Assembly (NCBI GenBank): GCA_964351625.1
Contig: CAYGOV010000004.1
Location: forward strand, 1-64,000
Direction of reading: 5' to 3'
Length of the DNA: 64,000 nucleotides
Source: Marinoscillum sp964351625
Lineage (GTDB): Bacteria; Bacteroidota; Bacteroidia; Cytophagales; Cyclobacteriaceae
In this document: piece by piece, positions 62,867-64,000 of the stretch
How the letters are laid out: the number at the start of each line of letters is the position of its first letter
How positions within the stretch are numbered: position 1 is the stretch's first letter
Program-made: the position numbers and the translations under genes
Notes under the pieces: generated by a model
Databases searched by the model: none
Seen by the model: only the letters and a program-made list of their open reading frames with translations
Told to the model about the DNA's origin: nothing

Positions 62867-63282
62867 TTTTTATGATCCAATATTGCCATTGTGATTTTGC
62901 TGATGGTAATCAATTGGCCGGCCTCATTAGTGATCCTGATCTCCCAAAGGTGAGTGGATTTGCCAATATGGATAGCGGTTACTTTTCCAATGACTTTACC
63001 CTCTCGGGCCGATTTTAAATGATTGGCGTTGATTTCTAAGCCTACAGCGAATTGACTTTTGTCTAAAACTAGACTAGCGGCAAGGCTACCAAGCGTCTCA
63101 GCAAGAAGTACAGATGCACCACCATGTAACAGCCCTAATGGCTGTTTAGTTTTCTCAGAAACAGGCATTTCTGCAACAATATAATTTTCTCCTATTTCAA
63201 CAAAGTCAATATCTAAATGTGATACGGCAGTGTTTTTGCAAAAATCGTTGAGTCCTGTGATTGTGACGTTTTTGGGAAACAT
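62863..63282 (-). CDS. Hotdog-fold thioesterase (PaaI/MenI-like)
   Basis: A 139-residue hotdog thioesterase. LGLLHGGASVLLAETLGSLA carries the family's active-site region, and VGLEINANHLKSAREGKVIG, HLWEIRITNEAGQLITISKI match the PaaI_thioesterase family. Its position at the start of the men operon suggests it hydrolyses DHNA-CoA (the MenI step), but this is inferred from context. It overlaps menF by 4 bp. Confidence 0.9.
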   Translation of the reverse strand: MFPKNVTITGLNDFCKNTAVSHLDIDFVEIGENYIVAEMPVSEKTKQPLGLLHGGASVLLAETLGSLAASLVLDKSQFAVGLEINANHLKSAREGKVIGKVTAIHIGKSTHLWEIRITNEAGQLITISKITMAILDHKK

Positions 63283-63296
63283 AACAAGGTTTTGTT

Positions 63297-63304
63297 CAAA
63301 AGTA
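63297..63304 (-). promoter_or_regulatory. men operon -7 box TACTTTTG
   Basis: On the minus strand CAAAAGTA reads TACTTTTG, fitting TAnnTTTG, 14 bp before the thioesterase start. No clear -33 element at the expected distance. Confidence 0.45.
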
Positions 63305-63380
63305 ATACGCCTGTTGCCAAATTCAGTAATCCTTACTGATTATTGGAAATTCTTGGAAGGTTAATCCATTTTAGAGTGAT

Positions 63381-63388
63381 TATGTTTG
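63381..63388 (+). promoter_or_regulatory. -7 box TATGTTTG before the histidine phosphatase gene
   Basis: TATGTTTG fits TAnnTTTG, 19 bp before the TTG start. No clear -33 element. Confidence 0.5.
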
Positions 63389-63407
63389 CGCCCAAACCTT
63401 TTTTGAC

Positions 63408-64000
63408 TTGAAAAAACTTTATATACTAAGACACGGCGAGACAGATTTCAATAAAAATGGAATGGTACAGGGGAGTGGTATCAATTCTTCGTTGAATGAA
63501 ACAGGCAGAGTCCAATCAGAAGCTTTTTATCAAGCATATCAGCATATGGACTTTGATAAGATCTATGTCAGTGAATTGGTCCGTACTAGAGAGACTGTCG
63601 ACAAGTTTATACAAAAAGGAATAGCTACGGAGGCATTAGTCGGGCTGAATGAGATAAGTTGGGGAGTTCAAGAGGGAGTAGCATTTACACCGGAGAGTTC
63701 CACCGTTTACCAACAAACCTGTGATGCTTGGAGTAACGGGGATTTAGAAGCAAGAATAGAAGGCGGAGAAACTCCAGGAGAAGTAGCGGCTCGTCAACGT
63801 GTGGCTATGGATCATATTTTGGCTTCTGAAGGGTCAACAATTCTCATAAGTACACATGGTCGCGCAATTCGAATTCTACTTTGTACGTTGCTAGGCTATC
63901 CTTTACAAATGATGACAAACTTTGGTCATAATAACACAGGCGTATATATTCTGAATTGGACTGGGAGCGTTTTTTCGGTCGAAACTTTCAATGATACGAG
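63408..64000 (+). CDS. Histidine phosphatase family protein (partial, cut by window end)
   Basis: The reading frame starts with TTG at 63408 (no in-frame ATG nearby) and runs off the window after 197 codons. LYILRHGETDFN is the phosphoglycerate-mutase RHG motif with the catalytic His. YVSELVRTRETVDKF has the second Arg, GETPGEV follows, and LISTHGRAIRILL carries the second His. The enzyme removes phosphate through a phospho-His intermediate; the substrate is unknown. The C-terminus is missing. Confidence 0.88.
   Translation, partial: MKKLYILRHGETDFNKNGMVQGSGINSSLNETGRVQSEAFYQAYQHMDFDKIYVSELVRTRETVDKFIQKGIATEALVGLNEISWGVQEGVAFTPESSTVYQQTCDAWSNGDLEARIEGGETPGEVAARQRVAMDHILASEGSTILISTHGRAIRILLCTLLGYPLQMMTNFGHNNTGVYILNWTGSVFSVETFNDT

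Overview
The window is chromosomal DNA from a member of the Bacteroidota, most likely a marine Cytophagales-type bacterium. Evidence: a gliding-motility-associated (CHU_C type) C-terminal domain protein, a Porin_10-like outer-membrane protein, FecR/DUF4974 and STN domains, an OmpA/TPR lipoprotein, many lipoproteins, menaquinone genes, and promoter boxes of the Bacteroidota form TAnnTTTG with almost no Shine-Dalgarno sequences. The Na+-coupled sugar symporter, very close to the Vibrio galactose transporter vSGLT, fits a marine habit. Most of the window is housekeeping DNA in short operons. Genus and species cannot be fixed from the sequence alone.

Layout. 1-1000: several copies of dispersed intergenic repeats packed around one small GIY-YIG nuclease gene. 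1-4.1 kb: a DUF3817 membrane protein, a detached copy of the 3' end of mnmE, an orphan exported protein, then mnmE. 4.3-7.3 kb: pdhB and an OmpA/TPR lipoprotein. 7.4-12 kb: hisS, a CHU_C protein, ybaB and a glycosyltransferase on the minus strand. 12-17 kb: a small basic/acidic protein, a DUF218 protein and a large TerB-ABCG transporter. 17-23 kb: gltD-gltB. 23-28.7 kb: a thioredoxin-like lipid-envelope protein, the sugar symporter and a cytosolic substrate-binding-like protein. 28.8 kb: tRNA-Asp. 29-38.5 kb: accA-patatin-acyltransferase, zinc ribbon-Nif3, lpxK-porin-miaE and two membrane or exported proteins. 38.6-43.6 kb: a MacB-like permease with apt, a sterol-desaturase-type enzyme, and an ECF sigma factor with a membrane partner. 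43.7-50.6 kb: parE and parC with two exported-protein genes between them. 50.6-55.2 kb: SanA-like, Hpt, EEP phosphatase, TerB-like, rhomboid, radical SAM and DoxX genes. 55.2-63.3 kb: menaquinone genes (menE on one side; menD, menF and a hotdog thioesterase on the other) enclosing an ECF sigma / STN protein / FecR operon. 63.4 kb to the end: a histidine phosphatase cut by the window edge.

How the genes fit together. menF, menD, menE and the thioesterase supply menaquinone steps. accA, patatin, acyltransferase, lpxK and the porin serve lipid and envelope building. hisS, mnmE, miaE and tRNA-Asp serve translation. parC and parE form topoisomerase IV, and gltBD assimilates ammonia.

The least ordinary parts are the repeat cluster around the GIY-YIG gene, the duplicated mnmE 3' end (mnmE is a known integration target in other bacteria), and the sigma/FecR operon whose STN protein has no room for a TonB-dependent barrel. 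No CRISPR array, rRNA operon, insertion sequence or intact prophage was seen.
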